Of a DNA stretch of 64,000 bases, positions 44,672-52,677 are shown piece after piece. The DNA is from Cyanobacteria bacterium REEB67 (GTDB lineage Bacteria > Cyanobacteriota > Vampirovibrionia > Obscuribacterales > Obscuribacteraceae): NCBI GenBank assembly GCA_018971775.1, contig JAGXAB010000015.1, positions 35,262-99,261 on the forward strand, given 5' to 3'. A program made the translations under genes and the position numbers. How positions within the stretch are numbered: position 1 is the first letter of the stretch; every line of letters starts with the position of its first letter. The notes beneath the pieces are model-generated. The model made no database searches, was not told the DNA's origin, and saw only the letters and a program-made list of their open reading frames with translations.

Positions 44672-45886
44672 ATGGGCGAAGTCAGCTCAGCCTCAAAACT
44701 AGTCGACCTGCTCGTTCAGGCAGGTTTGCTCAAAGCCGACGAACGCTCCGAAGCTGTAAATATGTCGAAGCAGACCGGTCTCGACATTACAAAATTGCTC
44801 ACAATGCACGGTTATGTCACCGAGGCCACGATCAAGCTCGGGCAAGAAGCCGTGAGCCTTCTCCAGCAAAAGCAGATCGATAATTTTATCGCCGTCAAGG
44901 CACTGGCTAAGGCACTCGAGCGCCACATCGACCTGCAGGCCGCTCTTGAGATTATTTACCAGGACGGCGTGACGCCGGTCAAAGCCATGGCCGCTCCAAG
45001 CGTAATGAGCCTGGAAGAGCTGCTTTTCGAGGGAGGCTTCCTCGATCGTTACGACCTCGATCACCATCTTGCTACCGGCCAGGAGACCGGACTTTCCCTC
45101 GGTCGCGTTCTCCTGATGCGCAATGCCATCGATCCGGCCATGCTCCTGCGCGTGCTTACCGCACAACTCTACTCCTATCAATCCGTCTTGAAACGCGACG
45201 ATATCATCGCCGCTCTGCGCATGACGCGACTGAAACTGATCAGCTTCGAAGAAGCGCTGATCCGCATCGGCATACCTCAGCAGATGCCCTCGACGGTGAC
45301 CAATATACGCCTGGGCGAACTTCTCACCGGCGCAGGCGTGGTGCAAATGACCTCGATGATCGGAGCCCTGGAAGCGACGATTACCCAGACTAAAAAACTG
45401 GGGGAGGAGTTGATTGCGCACGGTCAGCTCGATCAGGGCACGCTAGAACTGGCCCTCTCGGTCCAGAATATGGTCGCCCGCGGCAAGCTGAGGCCTGAAC
45501 ACGCCCCGCTCACATTGAAAAGACTGCGCGAGTTGAACAAACGCTGGCCGGACGTCCTGACAGAAGTGGTGATTTCGGCGCTACTTCCCGGAGACGTCCT
45601 CGATCTAGAACAACTCCTGCGCTATGCAGGCCCCGTGCCGGAGGAAATACTGGTACGCACCCGCGAGCGCTTTGACCGCAGCGGCCGCATGAGTATTTCC
45701 GAATACTGCGCCATGCTCGCCCAGAGTGGCACGATCGATGATTTGCTTTTGAAGTCGGCGGTACGCCTGGTCTATCTACTCAAGCTCAATTTCCTCAGTC
45801 CGCAACAAGCGATCATGACCCTGCAACACGCCCGCGCCCGCGGCATCTATGCCGACGAAGCAATTCACGAATTGAGCGGACTCTAA
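44672..45886 (+). CDS. Helical repeat protein with GspE-N-like modules
   Basis: 404 residues, soluble, no signal peptide. It contains at least three related helical modules: SKLVDLLVQAGLLKADERSEAV…GYVTEATIKLGQEAVSLL, MSLEELLFEGGFLDRYDLDHHL…AIDPAMLLRVL and IRLGELLTGAGVVQMTSMIGAL…GQLDQGTLELAL. The pattern (LGELL…G…L…ALxxQ…G…LGxxL…G) resembles the N-terminal domain of type II secretion/pilus ATPases (GspE N), which binds partner proteins. No catalytic domain follows, so it may be an adaptor. Monocistronic. Confidence 0.5.
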   Translation: MGEVSSASKLVDLLVQAGLLKADERSEAVNMSKQTGLDITKLLTMHGYVTEATIKLGQEAVSLLQQKQIDNFIAVKALAKALERHIDLQAALEIIYQDGVTPVKAMAAPSVMSLEELLFEGGFLDRYDLDHHLATGQETGLSLGRVLLMRNAIDPAMLLRVLTAQLYSYQSVLKRDDIIAALRMTRLKLISFEEALIRIGIPQQMPSTVTNIRLGELLTGAGVVQMTSMIGALEATITQTKKLGEELIAHGQLDQGTLELALSVQNMVARGKLRPEHAPLTLKRLRELNKRWPDVLTEVVISALLPGDVLDLEQLLRYAGPVPEEILVRTRERFDRSGRMSISEYCAMLAQSGTIDDLLLKSAVRLVYLLKLNFLSPQQAIMTLQHARARGIYADEAIHELSGL

Positions 45887-45927
45887 AGACCAGCACCACA
45901 GACGGTGAATTCTGAGCCCAGCGCGTT

Positions 45928-47322
45928 CTAGGTGTGCCAAACATCGTCACCAGCAGAAATAGCCGGCTGAGCGTGACTGAAGATATGACGAATTTGCCAG
46001 GCCGCCAGGGCGGCCAGCAAAATATTGATTGCAAGAAAGAGCTCTCCTTCCACCACCCGCGAGGCAGGCATAAAATTGATCGGCCAGCTGAGCAGCGGAA
46101 AGAGCAATAGAACGATGCACCACAGACGGTGCGCGAGGGAGAGCACCTCGACAAGCGGCCCCCGTTTGAAAAGCAGGGCGGCGAGGTCGACGGTCGGCAG
46201 GGTGAGAGCGGCGGGCACGGCCAGGAGCAAACAGTCGAAATAATGAGTATGGGGACTGACGATGAGCGCCAGCACGAAGGTAAAAGCCAGCAACCAGCGA
46301 CAGGCTTCTAAATAGATTGGTGATTTGGCAGTCTGACGCAGCAGAGAGCGGGCGACGAGAGTCAGGGGCACGAGCGTAGCCAGGAGCAGTGTGACCGTGA
46401 CGACCATGGCGGCTTGATGCGGTAGAAAGGCACTGAGGACGCCGCGCACGCTGGCCATGATTTGCGGATTGACACCGACGAAATTACTTGAGGATTCCGC
46501 TCCGGCCAGCACATGCGGATAGCCGATGATATTTTCCGGGCCGATAAAAATGGCCGCGCAGGCCATCAAAAGCGACTCAAACAGAAGCAGATATAAAACA
46601 AGGGCGCCACGGCCAAGGCCAAAAGCGAGGGCAACAAAGGGCAGCATATACTGCGGCTTGAAAGTACTGAGCGCCAGCATCAGACCGGCAAGCGCATTGC
46701 GCTTTTGCATGACGAAAAGCGCAAACAAGGCAAAGATACCAGTCAGCAAAAAAGTCGTCTGACCATGCCAGATTGTCAGATAGAAAGGCAGGCAGGCAAT
46801 CACTCCGGAAAGAAAAAGCAAGAGCGCCCAACCACGCAAGAAGCCGACCCGTGCCACCAACCAGGCCAGCGCCCCGAGGGCAAAGGCCATCGTCGTCAAA
46901 CACCAGAGCACATAAGCCTGGTTGTAAGCGAGCTTCCCGAAGGGAATAAGCAGCACATAGAGGAAAGGAACCGACTGGTTATAAAAAATTTTGTCCGGCT
47001 TGCAAGGTGCAATAAGCCTGGCCGCCCAGGCATTTTGAATGGCCGGATCGTAAACCTGGTGAGCCTGCGGCGAAAGGGCCAGCTGACCGGCTTGATAAAA
47101 CTGCGAAAAATCAATGAGCTGATAGTTTTGCGCCGACCTGGACGAATCTGCTGGCGGGGCACAATGAAGATACCAGAGCGGATCTTTCAAAGGCCCGGCC
47201 AGATAGATGCCGGAGGCCAGAGCGCTGATGGCGAAGAAGGCCAGCCAGACAGTTAACAACAAGAGCCTTACGGCTTTCATCCAAGGCCTCACACCCGAGC
47301 AACAGTCCCCCCATGCTAGCAT
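45928..47322 (-). CDS. GT87-like (DUF2029) membrane glycosyltransferase
   Basis: 464 residues, about eleven membrane segments. Landmarks shared with the protein at 24310: a first loop with YQLIDFSQFYQAGQLAL (D-F-x-x-F/Y motif), FYNQSVPFLYVLLIPFGKL, IWHGQTTFLLTGIFALFAL and LMLALSTFKPQYMLPFVAL (K-P-Q-Y). GT87 enzymes transfer mannose or other sugars from polyprenyl phosphates. It is divergent from the 757-residue membrane protein at 47350. The extreme N-terminus contains CCSG and could be shorter. Confidence 0.7.
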   Translation of the reverse strand: MLAWGDCCSGVRPWMKAVRLLLLTVWLAFFAISALASGIYLAGPLKDPLWYLHCAPPADSSRSAQNYQLIDFSQFYQAGQLALSPQAHQVYDPAIQNAWAARLIAPCKPDKIFYNQSVPFLYVLLIPFGKLAYNQAYVLWCLTTMAFALGALAWLVARVGFLRGWALLLFLSGVIACLPFYLTIWHGQTTFLLTGIFALFALFVMQKRNALAGLMLALSTFKPQYMLPFVALAFGLGRGALVLYLLLFESLLMACAAIFIGPENIIGYPHVLAGAESSSNFVGVNPQIMASVRGVLSAFLPHQAAMVVTVTLLLATLVPLTLVARSLLRQTAKSPIYLEACRWLLAFTFVLALIVSPHTHYFDCLLLAVPAALTLPTVDLAALLFKRGPLVEVLSLAHRLWCIVLLLFPLLSWPINFMPASRVVEGELFLAINILLAALAAWQIRHIFSHAQPAISAGDDVWHT

Positions 47323-47349
47323 TGTCCAGCCCTGGAAGGAAATTTAGAC

Positions 47350-49623
47350 TTGGCAGATCAGTCAGACTTGACTAAAGTAAAGCGGTCAAAATTTTTATCG
47401 GTCACACTGGTCGCACTTGCAGCCATCACCTGCACCCTGGCCCTGGTCTACTTTTATTTGCGTCCGGAAGCGCCCTGCTACTGGTCGGATTTCAATTCTT
47501 ACGAGTGGGCGACACGTTTTTCCCTGACTCGCCTGGAAAAAGATCCGCTCTTCTATCCAATCCTTCTGCTCGGCTCGGTCAGCCTGCAACACAACTTGTT
47601 TTTTACGGTCGCCTTGCTGCCGGTGATGGCATTGCTGGGAGCGGGACGCCAGGCCTATATCAGCGCGACGGCTCTGACCTATCTCTTACCCCTGGCTTAT
47701 TTGATCGTGCAGCTGAGCAAAGCTGTCCAAATCTCGCCGACAAAGGGGATCGCCCGTTCCTTACTCGTGGTACTGCTTTTACCGACTATGTGGGCGCCCT
47801 GCCTGCGAGGCTATCCGGACTGCGGCGCCGCTTTGACGCTTATGGGGGCCCTACTCCTTTATGTGTCGAAACGCAATTTCAACTCAGCCAAAAGAGGCGC
47901 GGCCATAGGCTTTCTACTCGCCCTGACGGTTCTCTTACGACGTTATTTTGCCTTCGCCGGTATGGCGCTCGTAGTGACCATCTTCGTCGACCAGCTGCTC
48001 ATCCTAAAATCGCGACCCATTCTAAAAGAATCTGACCCAGCCGGCGCAGACATCAATTTCACATTGAAAGCAAAAATGCGCACATTTCTCGCCCTGATTG
48101 GAGGCGGTGCCCTGACCATGCTCTGCCTCGGCCTGCCTTTCCTGCTCAATTTGACCAGGCTCAATCTGGGCGCACTCTACGACTCATATCACGTCACACC
48201 GCAAACGAGTGTCGCTTATTTCTTCAGCTGTTTCGGTTTGATTACCATTCTCTTTAGCATCAGCGGTTATGCCTTTGCCCTGCGAGCGCGCCGCGTCGCA
48301 ACCAGCAAAGTGATTTTCGTCATCGCTTTTTTTGTTCTGGCCGAAACGCTCTGGATATGCGGCCCGGGAGAACTCGGCACCCACTACACGCTCTATTTTT
48401 CGCCACTCGTGGCACTGGGCATGGTGCTGCTCCTTGATGCAGTCTGCGCAGCCAGTTTCTCCCGCCTGCAAAAATCACTGCTACTTGTGCCACTGTCGCT
48501 TTTCCTCTGCCTCAACTTCACCTTCTCGCTGATGCCGGCAAAAATTGCCGACCGCGCAGGCTTACAGCTCTTTCGCCCGGGCATGCTTTCTTATGCCGAT
48601 CAGGAAGGCAAGGGCGCCGCTCTGCTTTTTAGCGCCGGCTACTCGGCCAACATCCGCGATGACATGCCCGCCCTTCGAGCGATCGTGGCAAATCTTCGCC
48701 CCGCCTACGCGTCAGAGTCGACCGCAGCGATCACAAGCGGACAAGCGCCGGAAACAGATAATGATCAGACTAACCCGCTGAGCAGACGCGATCAGGTCTG
48801 CGTGATCGCTTCTTCTAACTTGCTCAATAGCGAAGTCTTGCGCAATACCGAAAGATCCATGTACGGCCTCGATCGAGACGTCGTGCCCTGGCTGGAATTG
48901 CCCGTCGTGGACAGCAAAGACTCCTATCCCCTGGAGCGGCTGCTGGCCTGTCGCTATGTGATCGTGCCCGCCAGGGCGCTCTACTTTATCCCGCCGGCCG
49001 GACAAACGCTACTGGAAGCGGCACTGGCCTGTTTCGACCAGCACTGGCCTCTGGCCGACGATTTCGAAGTGGAGCCTGGCGACTACATGCTGGCCGACGG
49101 TGTCAAAGTAAAAATCTTCCAGCGCCGAAGAGCGACCAGTGCACTGACCGCGGCGCTCACTTTGAAAAAGATGCAAGACTACGTAGGCGAAGAGCCCGGC
49201 AGCCAGCCCATCTGGACTACAACCGGCCTGCTCAGCCAGATTTGCTATGAGAAAAAACGCGACAGCTGGTTATTCCTGCCAGCTCGCAACGACAGACCAT
49301 ACCTGCTCTACAGCGCCAAACAAGGCCTGCCGAAAAACTTCACCCTGAGCGGCGCACTGAAAACAAACGCCGCCGCTCCCCCGACCAGTCTACGGGCCAG
49401 GCAATTCGACGCCGAAGGGAAGGAAATCTCCAGCACAATTCTGGCCAGAGCCGGGGCGAAAAACAAAGCGGCTGCGGTGGCGCCCTTTTCTCAGACTTTG
49501 ACAAATAAAGAAGCAACGTTTCTGGTGCTCGAGCTGATTTACGACCTTGATACCGGGGTCACTGCACTCAAACAATCAGCCCGAGTCAGCCTCGATAACC
49601 TGCAGCTAAAAACGCCTCTATAA
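47350..49623 (+). CDS. Large multi-pass membrane protein, possibly GT-C-like
   Basis: 757 residues with TTG start. The first 410 residues contain about eleven membrane segments. The first loop reads CYWSDFNSYEWATRFSLTRL, with an acidic residue near the place expected for GT-C enzymes. The C-terminal 340 residues are soluble, rich in Ala/Leu, without a domain I recognise. I would not go further than glycosyltransferase-like or membrane protein of unknown function. No obvious operon partner downstream: the next gene is on the other strand. Confidence 0.5.
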   Translation: MADQSDLTKVKRSKFLSVTLVALAAITCTLALVYFYLRPEAPCYWSDFNSYEWATRFSLTRLEKDPLFYPILLLGSVSLQHNLFFTVALLPVMALLGAGRQAYISATALTYLLPLAYLIVQLSKAVQISPTKGIARSLLVVLLLPTMWAPCLRGYPDCGAALTLMGALLLYVSKRNFNSAKRGAAIGFLLALTVLLRRYFAFAGMALVVTIFVDQLLILKSRPILKESDPAGADINFTLKAKMRTFLALIGGGALTMLCLGLPFLLNLTRLNLGALYDSYHVTPQTSVAYFFSCFGLITILFSISGYAFALRARRVATSKVIFVIAFFVLAETLWICGPGELGTHYTLYFSPLVALGMVLLLDAVCAASFSRLQKSLLLVPLSLFLCLNFTFSLMPAKIADRAGLQLFRPGMLSYADQEGKGAALLFSAGYSANIRDDMPALRAIVANLRPAYASESTAAITSGQAPETDNDQTNPLSRRDQVCVIASSNLLNSEVLRNTERSMYGLDRDVVPWLELPVVDSKDSYPLERLLACRYVIVPARALYFIPPAGQTLLEAALACFDQHWPLADDFEVEPGDYMLADGVKVKIFQRRRATSALTAALTLKKMQDYVGEEPGSQPIWTTTGLLSQICYEKKRDSWLFLPARNDRPYLLYSAKQGLPKNFTLSGALKTNAAAPPTSLRARQFDAEGKEISSTILARAGAKNKAAAVAPFSQTLTNKEATFLVLELIYDLDTGVTALKQSARVSLDNLQLKTPL

Positions 49624-49637
49624 AATGCTTGTTCAGG

Positions 49638-50180
49638 CTAGTGTTTATCGTACTTGTATTCGAGGCGCCACCTGGTGTTTGGCTTAGAACTATCGGAAGT
49701 AGGCAGGGGCACTTCGGCGTAGCGCAAGCTCGAGTTCAGACCGCCTCTTTCTGTCCAGACCGGATCCTTAAATCCTTGCTCGTCATAAATCAGGGCTTTG
49801 CGGCGAAAATAGTCGGCGCTATTGTGCTCGTGAAAAATGAAGAATATCGTCCGCGCCCGTCTCTGAACGGCCAGACAAAACGTGCGCCGCATCACTTGCT
49901 GACAGGCGCTCCATGTCGGTCGACTGACCGGTGGGTTAGAGCTGCCCTGATAGACGGGTTCCTTATTAATCAACACATCAAAACTCGGGTTAGGCTCGGC
50001 CAGGATTAATTGAGCCACCCGCTCGTATTCGTCGTGATTGTCCAGATAAGCTTTGATCAAATCCTGGTCCGAAGGCACGATTTCCGGCTTGCAGCCGGAG
50101 ATCGTGCCGCTGAAAAAAAAGACCAGGCCGGCGGCAAGGATCACCCGGGAAAAAGCCTTCAGTTTGGAGTAGTTTGCCAT
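49638..50180 (-). CDS. Predicted lipoprotein of unknown function
   Basis: 180 residues. Signal peptide with lipobox ISGC (Cys30): VILAAGLVFFFSGTISGCKP. The mature part starts EIVPSDQDLIKAYLDNHDEYERVAQLI, followed by TWSACQQVMRRTFCLAVQRRARTIFFIFHEH and a basic C-terminus ending WRLEYKYDKH. No recognised domain. It is convergent with the large membrane protein gene and divergent from the SDR gene. Confidence 0.6.
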   Translation of the reverse strand: MANYSKLKAFSRVILAAGLVFFFSGTISGCKPEIVPSDQDLIKAYLDNHDEYERVAQLILAEPNPSFDVLINKEPVYQGSSNPPVSRPTWSACQQVMRRTFCLAVQRRARTIFFIFHEHNSADYFRRKALIYDEQGFKDPVWTERGGLNSSLRYAEVPLPTSDSSKPNTRWRLEYKYDKH

Positions 50181-50274
50181 GGTCCAATTATATCGGTTAA
50201 ATTAGCGCTTACAAATCGCCGGAATGAAAGTATTAGAGATATCCGACCCAATTGAGCCCCGGGAGCACAAGGCA

Positions 50275-51111
50275 ATGAGTCAAGCCAGCCAGAATTTGAA
50301 AGACAAAGTCCTCTTCATCACCGGGGCCTCGCGCGGCATCGGCCTGGCCATCGCCTTGAGAGCGGCCCGAGACGGTGCCAGAGTGGCAATCGCCGCCAAG
50401 ACCGTTGTTGAACATGCCAAATTGCCCGGCACAATTTTCAGCGCCGCCGAGGAAATCAAGGCGGCCGGCGGTGAGGCGCTTGCCATCGAATGCGATATCC
50501 GCAGCGAAGAGGCAGTCAAAGAAGCCATTGCCAAGTGCGTCAGCGAATTTGGCGGTCTCGACATCCTGATCAACAATGCCAGCGCTATCAGTCTTACCCC
50601 GACCGAACAAACCGAGATGAAGCGCTACGACCTGATGCATCAGGTTAACGCTCGCGGCACCTTCATGTGTTCCAAATATGCAATCGAACATCTGACTAAA
50701 GCAGCCAATCCGCATATTCTCACCCTTTCGCCACCGCTCAATATGAATTCGCGCTGGTTCGCGCCTCATTGCGCCTATACGATGGCCAAGTACGGCATGA
50801 GCATGTGCACGCTCGGGATGTCGGCAGAACTCAAAGCCAAAGGAATCGCAGTCAATTCACTCTGGCCGGAAACCGCAGTGGCTACCGCCGCCGTGCAAAA
50901 TTTGCTTGGCGGAGATCAGGCCATGCGAGCTTGCCGCACACCGGATGTGGTGGCAGATGCGGCGCACTGGATTTTGACTCAATCAGCAAAAGAATGCAGC
51001 GGTAATTTCTTTATTGATAGCGAAGTGCTCAGCAAAGCCGGTGTAACAGACCTCGATACATATGCCGTAACGCCGGGCAGCAAGCTGCTTCGCGACTTTT
51101 TTCTAGACTGA
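50275..51111 (+). CDS. Short-chain dehydrogenase (HSDL2-like)
   Basis: 278 residues from ATG 50275. The frame is open to 50224. Cofactor motif FITGASRGIGLAIALRAA, the NNASAI motif, DLMHQVNARGTFMCSKYAIEHL and the catalytic YTMAKYGMSMCTLGM (YxxxK). The Ser usually found in the active-site strand is replaced in context by TLSPPLNMNSRWF, as in HSDL2-type enzymes. C-terminal GNFFIDSEVLSKAGVTDLDTYAV is also HSDL2-like. Substrate unknown, probably a hydrophobic alcohol or acyl compound. An inverted repeat lies about 100 bases downstream. Confidence 0.82.
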   Translation: MSQASQNLKDKVLFITGASRGIGLAIALRAARDGARVAIAAKTVVEHAKLPGTIFSAAEEIKAAGGEALAIECDIRSEEAVKEAIAKCVSEFGGLDILINNASAISLTPTEQTEMKRYDLMHQVNARGTFMCSKYAIEHLTKAANPHILTLSPPLNMNSRWFAPHCAYTMAKYGMSMCTLGMSAELKAKGIAVNSLWPETAVATAAVQNLLGGDQAMRACRTPDVVADAAHWILTQSAKECSGNFFIDSEVLSKAGVTDLDTYAVTPGSKLLRDFFLD

Positions 51112-51208
51112 AAATTCGAGAGCGCGGGAACATTTAGAAGCTCGCCTTGATTGGGAGCTCGTTATCCAATTGCAAAGATTCGGTTAAGTGGGCAGTTGCT
51201 CACAGAGA

Positions 51209-51243
51209 CCTCACACTGACGCGGTTAGATTAATCGTGTGAGG
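51209..51243. repeat. 8-bp perfect inverted repeat downstream of the SDR gene
   Basis: CCTCACAC (51209-51216) and GTGTGAGG (51236-51243) with a 19-base loop. Neither side has a T run. It lies in the 286-bp gap between the SDR gene and the Lys/Ala-rich gene and could be a hairpin or operator. The rest of the gap is AT-rich with no gene. Confidence 0.35.
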
Positions 51244-51397
51244 AGCACATCAATCCCGCGGCGGTGATGTTTCCCCGTTATACAAAAAATCATTGAAGAA
51301 CAAATTCAATAATCAAATCAATAATTCAGACAATAAAAAAGTAAACCACGAGTCACTTCAAACAACATCTACTAATTAAAAGAGAGAGGCTACTATC

Positions 51398-51796
51398 ATG
51401 AACATATCTAAATCAATCACCACACTTTCCATCGCCGCATTCGCTCTCGGCGCCGTCATCTTCAGCGCACCGATGGCCGAAGCAAAAGGCGGCGTGAACG
51501 TTGCTCCCGTCAAACAAGTGAAAACGATGAAAGCAAAAATCGGTAGCAAGAAAGGCGCCAAGTTGGTCAAACAAGCTTCGCTCAAACAGCCGATTCAAAT
51601 TGCCCAGCTCGACAAAAAAACTGAAGTAGCACCGAGCACAGAAAAGGTTTCTGAGAAAAAAGCGGAAAGAACCGAAAAAGCGACGAAGAAAGCCGCAGTC
51701 AAAGCCGAAAAAGCTGCCAACAAAGCAGAAAAAGCGAGCGTCAAAGAAAGCAAATCGACAGCTAAAGAAACCAAGCCGAATGCCACTGCCAAGTAA
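51398..51796 (+). CDS. Secreted Lys/Ala/Glu-rich protein
   Basis: 132 residues. Well-formed signal peptide (ITTLSIAAFALGAVIFSAPMAEA) with cleavage before KGG. The mature part is very basic (KQVKTMKAKIGSKKGAKLVKQ), followed by a helical tail of KAE/KAA repeats (KAERTEKATKKAAVKAEKA) that looks like a histone-H1 or coiled-coil linker. No domain. GAGAGAGG lies nine bases before the ATG. It may bind anionic polymers outside the cytoplasm, as inference from charge only. A 20-bp tandem repeat and a strong terminator follow. Confidence 0.6.
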   Translation: MNISKSITTLSIAAFALGAVIFSAPMAEAKGGVNVAPVKQVKTMKAKIGSKKGAKLVKQASLKQPIQIAQLDKKTEVAPSTEKVSEKKAERTEKATKKAAVKAEKAANKAEKASVKESKSTAKETKPNATAK

Positions 51797-51804
51797 AGCG
51801 CACA

Positions 51805-51898
51805 CTTGAAAGCGTAAGCTTGAACGTGAAAGCGTAAGCTTGAACGTGAAAGCATAAGCTTAAACTTGAAAGCATAAGCTTAAACTTGAAACCATAAG
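51805..51898. repeat. 20-bp tandem repeat, 4.7 copies
   Basis: Starting nine bases after the stop of the Lys/Ala-rich gene: a 14-base partial unit (51805-51818) and four 20-base units (51819-51838, 51839-51858, 51859-51878, 51879-51898). Consensus CTTGAACGTGAAAGCGTAAG, with the first pair carrying GAACGTG and GCGT and the last pair AAACTTG and GCAT/CCAT. They lie in the 3' untranslated region just before the terminator. Confidence 0.8.
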
Positions 51899-51928
51899 GC
51901 TGGGGCCGACCGCCTCAATCAGCCGCCA

Positions 51929-51954
51929 AAAAGCGAAGCGAAAGCTTCGCTTTT
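51929..51954 (+). terminator. Intrinsic terminator after the Lys/Ala-rich gene and its repeats
   Basis: AAAAGCGAAGC (51929-51939) pairs with GCTTCGCTTTT (51944-51954) around a GAAA loop, giving an 11-bp stem ending in TTTT. The arms are A- and T-flanked on both sides, so it can work in both directions. Confidence 0.75.
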
Positions 51955-52179
51955 GAGCGTCATACTAATTGGATGTCTGCATACAGAAAGAGGCAAGTTG
52001 CCTTGCCTCCTCCTCTTCCATCCCCCGATGAAACTTGTTTTGCGCCGAACGCGCTTCCATATAAACACTATGCGCGGAGAAAATCACATTCAGATAACAG
52101 CCCTTGATTGTTATTTTCAAAGACTCAACCGGCGACAAGCTTCAAAGCCGCACAAAATGGGCGTTTTCGCAGAAAATAA

Positions 52180-52284
52180 TATCGAACAAGGCCGTTTTTA
52201 GGTCCCCAAAAGGGTCAAAATTATCGAACGAGGCCTTTTTTACCAGACAAAAAGCGGTCAATTTATCGAACGAGCGTATCGAAC
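52180..52284. repeat. Left array: three TATCGAAC repeats at 42-bp spacing, plus one extra copy
   Basis: TATCGAAC occurs at 52180, 52222 and 52264, exactly 42 bases apart, and again at 52277. The first two cores are followed by AAGGCCGTTTTT and GAGGCCTTTTTT. Reading frames run through the array on both strands because the period is a multiple of three, but none has a ribosome site. It is the mirror of the right array at 52409-52524. Confidence 0.75.
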
Positions 52285-52332
52285 CTTTTCAGGCTTCGAG
52301 GCAATCTATATAAGGGAAGCAAAGAGAAAAGC

Positions 52333-52401
52333 AAAAAGAAAAGTAAAAAGAAAAGTAAAAAGAAAAGTAAAAAGACAGCAAAAAGACGGCAAAAAGACGG
52401 C
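52333..52401. repeat. Purine-rich tandem repeat between the two mirror arrays
   Basis: Three 12-bp units AAAAAGAAAAGT (52333-52368) are followed by three 11-bp units: AAAAAGACAGC (52369-52379) and two AAAAAGACGGC (52380-52401). The last runs into GCGATCGC (52400-52407). The plus strand is almost pure purine. Confidence 0.75.
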
Positions 52402-52408
52402 GATCGCT

Positions 52409-52524
52409 TTGTTCGATAAAAGTGGCTGTTTTCGACGGCGATTTTCAGGCTTGTTCGATAAAAAAGACTGTTTTTGAGCAGGATTTTCGGGCTTGTTCGA
52501 TAATTTTTAAGGGCTCGTTCGATA
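52409..52524. repeat. Right array: GTTCGATA repeats at 42-bp spacing, inverted relative to the left array
   Basis: GTTCGATA, the complement of TATCGAAC, lies at 52411, 52453, 52495 (42-base steps) and 52517. Units 52409-52450 and 52451-52492 are 42 bases each and similar throughout (shared TTGTTCGATAAAA, CTGTTTT and GATTTTC blocks). The remaining 22-base unit and last copy close the array. On the minus strand it can be read as a 14-residue repeat (YRTSxKI…NSxF), but there is no good start site. Confidence 0.75.
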
Positions 52525-52677
52525 CCTTTCATGGCAAAACGCCCATACAGTAGGCATCAACGGCAAGGCTCGAAGATAATCGAAACAGCGAACGCTTCAG
52601 GACTGTTATGTGAATGTTGTTTTCACCCCTTAGATTGAACCCATCGAAAGCAACCACTCCTTCAGGAGGAGCACCCA

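Noticed and set aside
52400..52407. GCGATCGC octamer as evidence for a cyanobacterial HIP1-rich genome
   Set aside because: Only a few copies were noticed in the window (also near 11562 and 20379). This is too few to argue enrichment without a count.
52180..52524. CRISPR array
   Set aside because: Units are divergent outside the 8-bp core, arranged in two opposite orientations, without equal spacers and without cas genes nearby.
52263..52532. Minus-strand frame of 89 codons with 14-residue YRTS repeats across the right array
   Set aside because: It is explained by the 42-bp (14-codon) DNA period. It has no ribosome site, the plus strand of the left array is equally open, and substitutions do not look coding-constrained.
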